Assembly: GCF_035594125.1 (NCBI RefSeq)
Contig: NW_026973748.1
Span: forward strand, 186,001 to 250,000
DNA length: 64,000 bases
Origin: Scylla paramamosain
Lineage: Eukaryota; Arthropoda; Malacostraca; Decapoda; Portunidae
Direction: 5' to 3'
Both the position numbers and the translations under genes were made by a program. Below are positions 63,246-64,000 of this stretch, in pieces. The stretch's first letter is position 1. Each line of letters opens with the position of its first letter. The notes below the pieces were generated by a model. The model was not told the origin of the DNA, did not search any database, and was given only the letters and a program-made list of their open reading frames with translations.

Positions 63246-64000
63246 AGTTTCATCTTTTTGGTATGTAAGAACTTCTTTATGTACACGAGTTTTTGAGCTT
63301 TTTACCTTGTGGTTCTTCTCAAACTATAAAACACTCATACACGTTTCTCGTAATGTCCTCTTCTTTGCCAATATAGAGTGCTTTCCATCCATTTTCGCGT
63401 TTTTTGTAGGTAACAATTTCAAAAACACAAATAATATACCATTTTGTTAATGTTATTCTATTTCTTCATTTTGGTTGTTTTGCATCCATTTTAGCGTTTT
63501 CTACATAAAACACCGAAAAGACACGTTTTCAGTAATTTTGTTTTAGATTCTCATATAGATTGACTTCCTTGGGTTTTATCATGTTGGTTCCTAACATGCT
63601 GAAAAACACTCATAAGACAGTTTTCTGGCAAAGACGTTTAATTTCCCCATATAGGTGGCTTTGCATACACTTTAGGGGTTTGGTACATAACAGTCCGAAA
63701 AAAAAGCTAAATTTAACTTTTTTGATAATGTCCTTATTTCATATAATTTCCTGAAAATTTTCCGAATTTTGGCACCTCGTTACCTGTGAAGATGAATAAG
63801 AATGAAAAAAAAATATTGTATTTTTTTTTCTCAATAAAGAGTGTAATTTGTGGCTTTTAGCTTTTTCGTACTTAATGAATTTAAAAGCACTCATAATACA
63901 CGTTTCTCGTCATGTCCTTTCATTTCCCAAAAATGGGGTTCTTTGCATGTATTTAAGCGTTTTTATTGGTAACATGATCAAAAACACTCAAAATACATGT

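Larger units (their letters stand above)
59317..64000 (+). repeat. HOR satellite, forward block I
   Basis: Forward satellite to the window end. The stretch 59,800-62,600 mirrors 42,900-45,690: 60,373 with 45,119 gives sum 105,492, and 60,949 with 44,544 gives 105,493. Ordinary landmark copies lie near 60,370, 61,460, 62,570 and 63,780. A partial monomer duplication sits at 63,180-63,245. No genes seen. Confidence 0.9.

Noticed and set aside
1..64000. Regular ~96-bp repeats as a CRISPR-like array
   Set aside because: There are no short identical repeats with unique spacers; the whole monomer is repeated and diverged, and the retrotransposons are eukaryotic.
1..64000. The inverted structure as a pure assembly or library artefact
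   Set aside because: Fold-back chimeras give nearly identical arms. These arms differ by substitutions, private deletions, a LINE and whole units. P1, with very similar arms, still deserves read support.
1..64000. Telomeric TTAGG repeats
   Set aside because: TTAGG occurs only singly inside the monomer word GTTAGGCACC; no tandem run was seen.
1..64000. CENP-B box or other known centromere motif
   Set aside because: I found no convincing match by eye to the 17-bp CENP-B box. Centromere identity cannot be claimed from sequence alone.

Overview
This window looks like eukaryotic, gene-free heterochromatin. Apart from two decayed non-LTR retrotransposons (LINEs), all of it is one A+T-rich complex satellite. 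The organism is probably an arthropod, most likely a decapod crustacean such as a swimming crab. That rests on my recollection of closely similar reverse transcriptases annotated in crab genomes; I could not search for it. I see no host gene, tRNA, rRNA, CRISPR or prokaryotic signal.

The satellite is a higher-order repeat (HOR). Its basic monomer is about 96 bp, with three conserved blocks: an ACACTCAAAA block, a GTAATGT block and a TTTGCAT core. Eleven diverged monomers, one carrying about 50 bp extra, make a unit of about 1.1 kb that recurs through the window. I call 'forward' the orientation in which monomers read ACACTC...GTAATGT...TTTGCAT on the + strand.

Orientation map: forward 1-6,901; reverse 6,902-46,103, broken by a LINE at 36,358-37,603; forward 46,128-64,000, broken by a LINE at 49,016-51,957. 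Inside these blocks sits a short segment (about 310-480 bp without the LINE) flipped relative to its surroundings. It occurs five times with the same two breakpoints: 2,344-2,800; 16,256-16,702; 20,525-21,000; 48,775-52,199 (split by the LINE); 59,006-59,316. An ancestral flipped segment was therefore copied along with the array.

Forward and reverse blocks pair as long imperfect inverted repeats with constant coordinate sums over kilobases: 5,869-6,901 with 9,335-10,390; 2,801-5,868 with 13,049-16,255; 52,866-54,330 with 34,930-36,357; 54,970-57,290 with about 21,680-24,000; 59,800-62,600 with about 42,900-45,690. Partners share unique rearrangement scars, differ by private indels, and in places differ by exactly one HOR unit. 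This points to repeated inverted duplication plus unequal exchange.

The minus-strand LINE (49,016-51,957) encodes endonuclease, reverse transcriptase and a C-terminal region, broken by frameshifts and a stop. The plus-strand LINE (36,358-37,603) is an internally deleted fragment ending in an 8-bp repeat like CR1 tails. Neither looks able to move by itself. The short open frames across the array follow the satellite monomers and are not annotated as genes.
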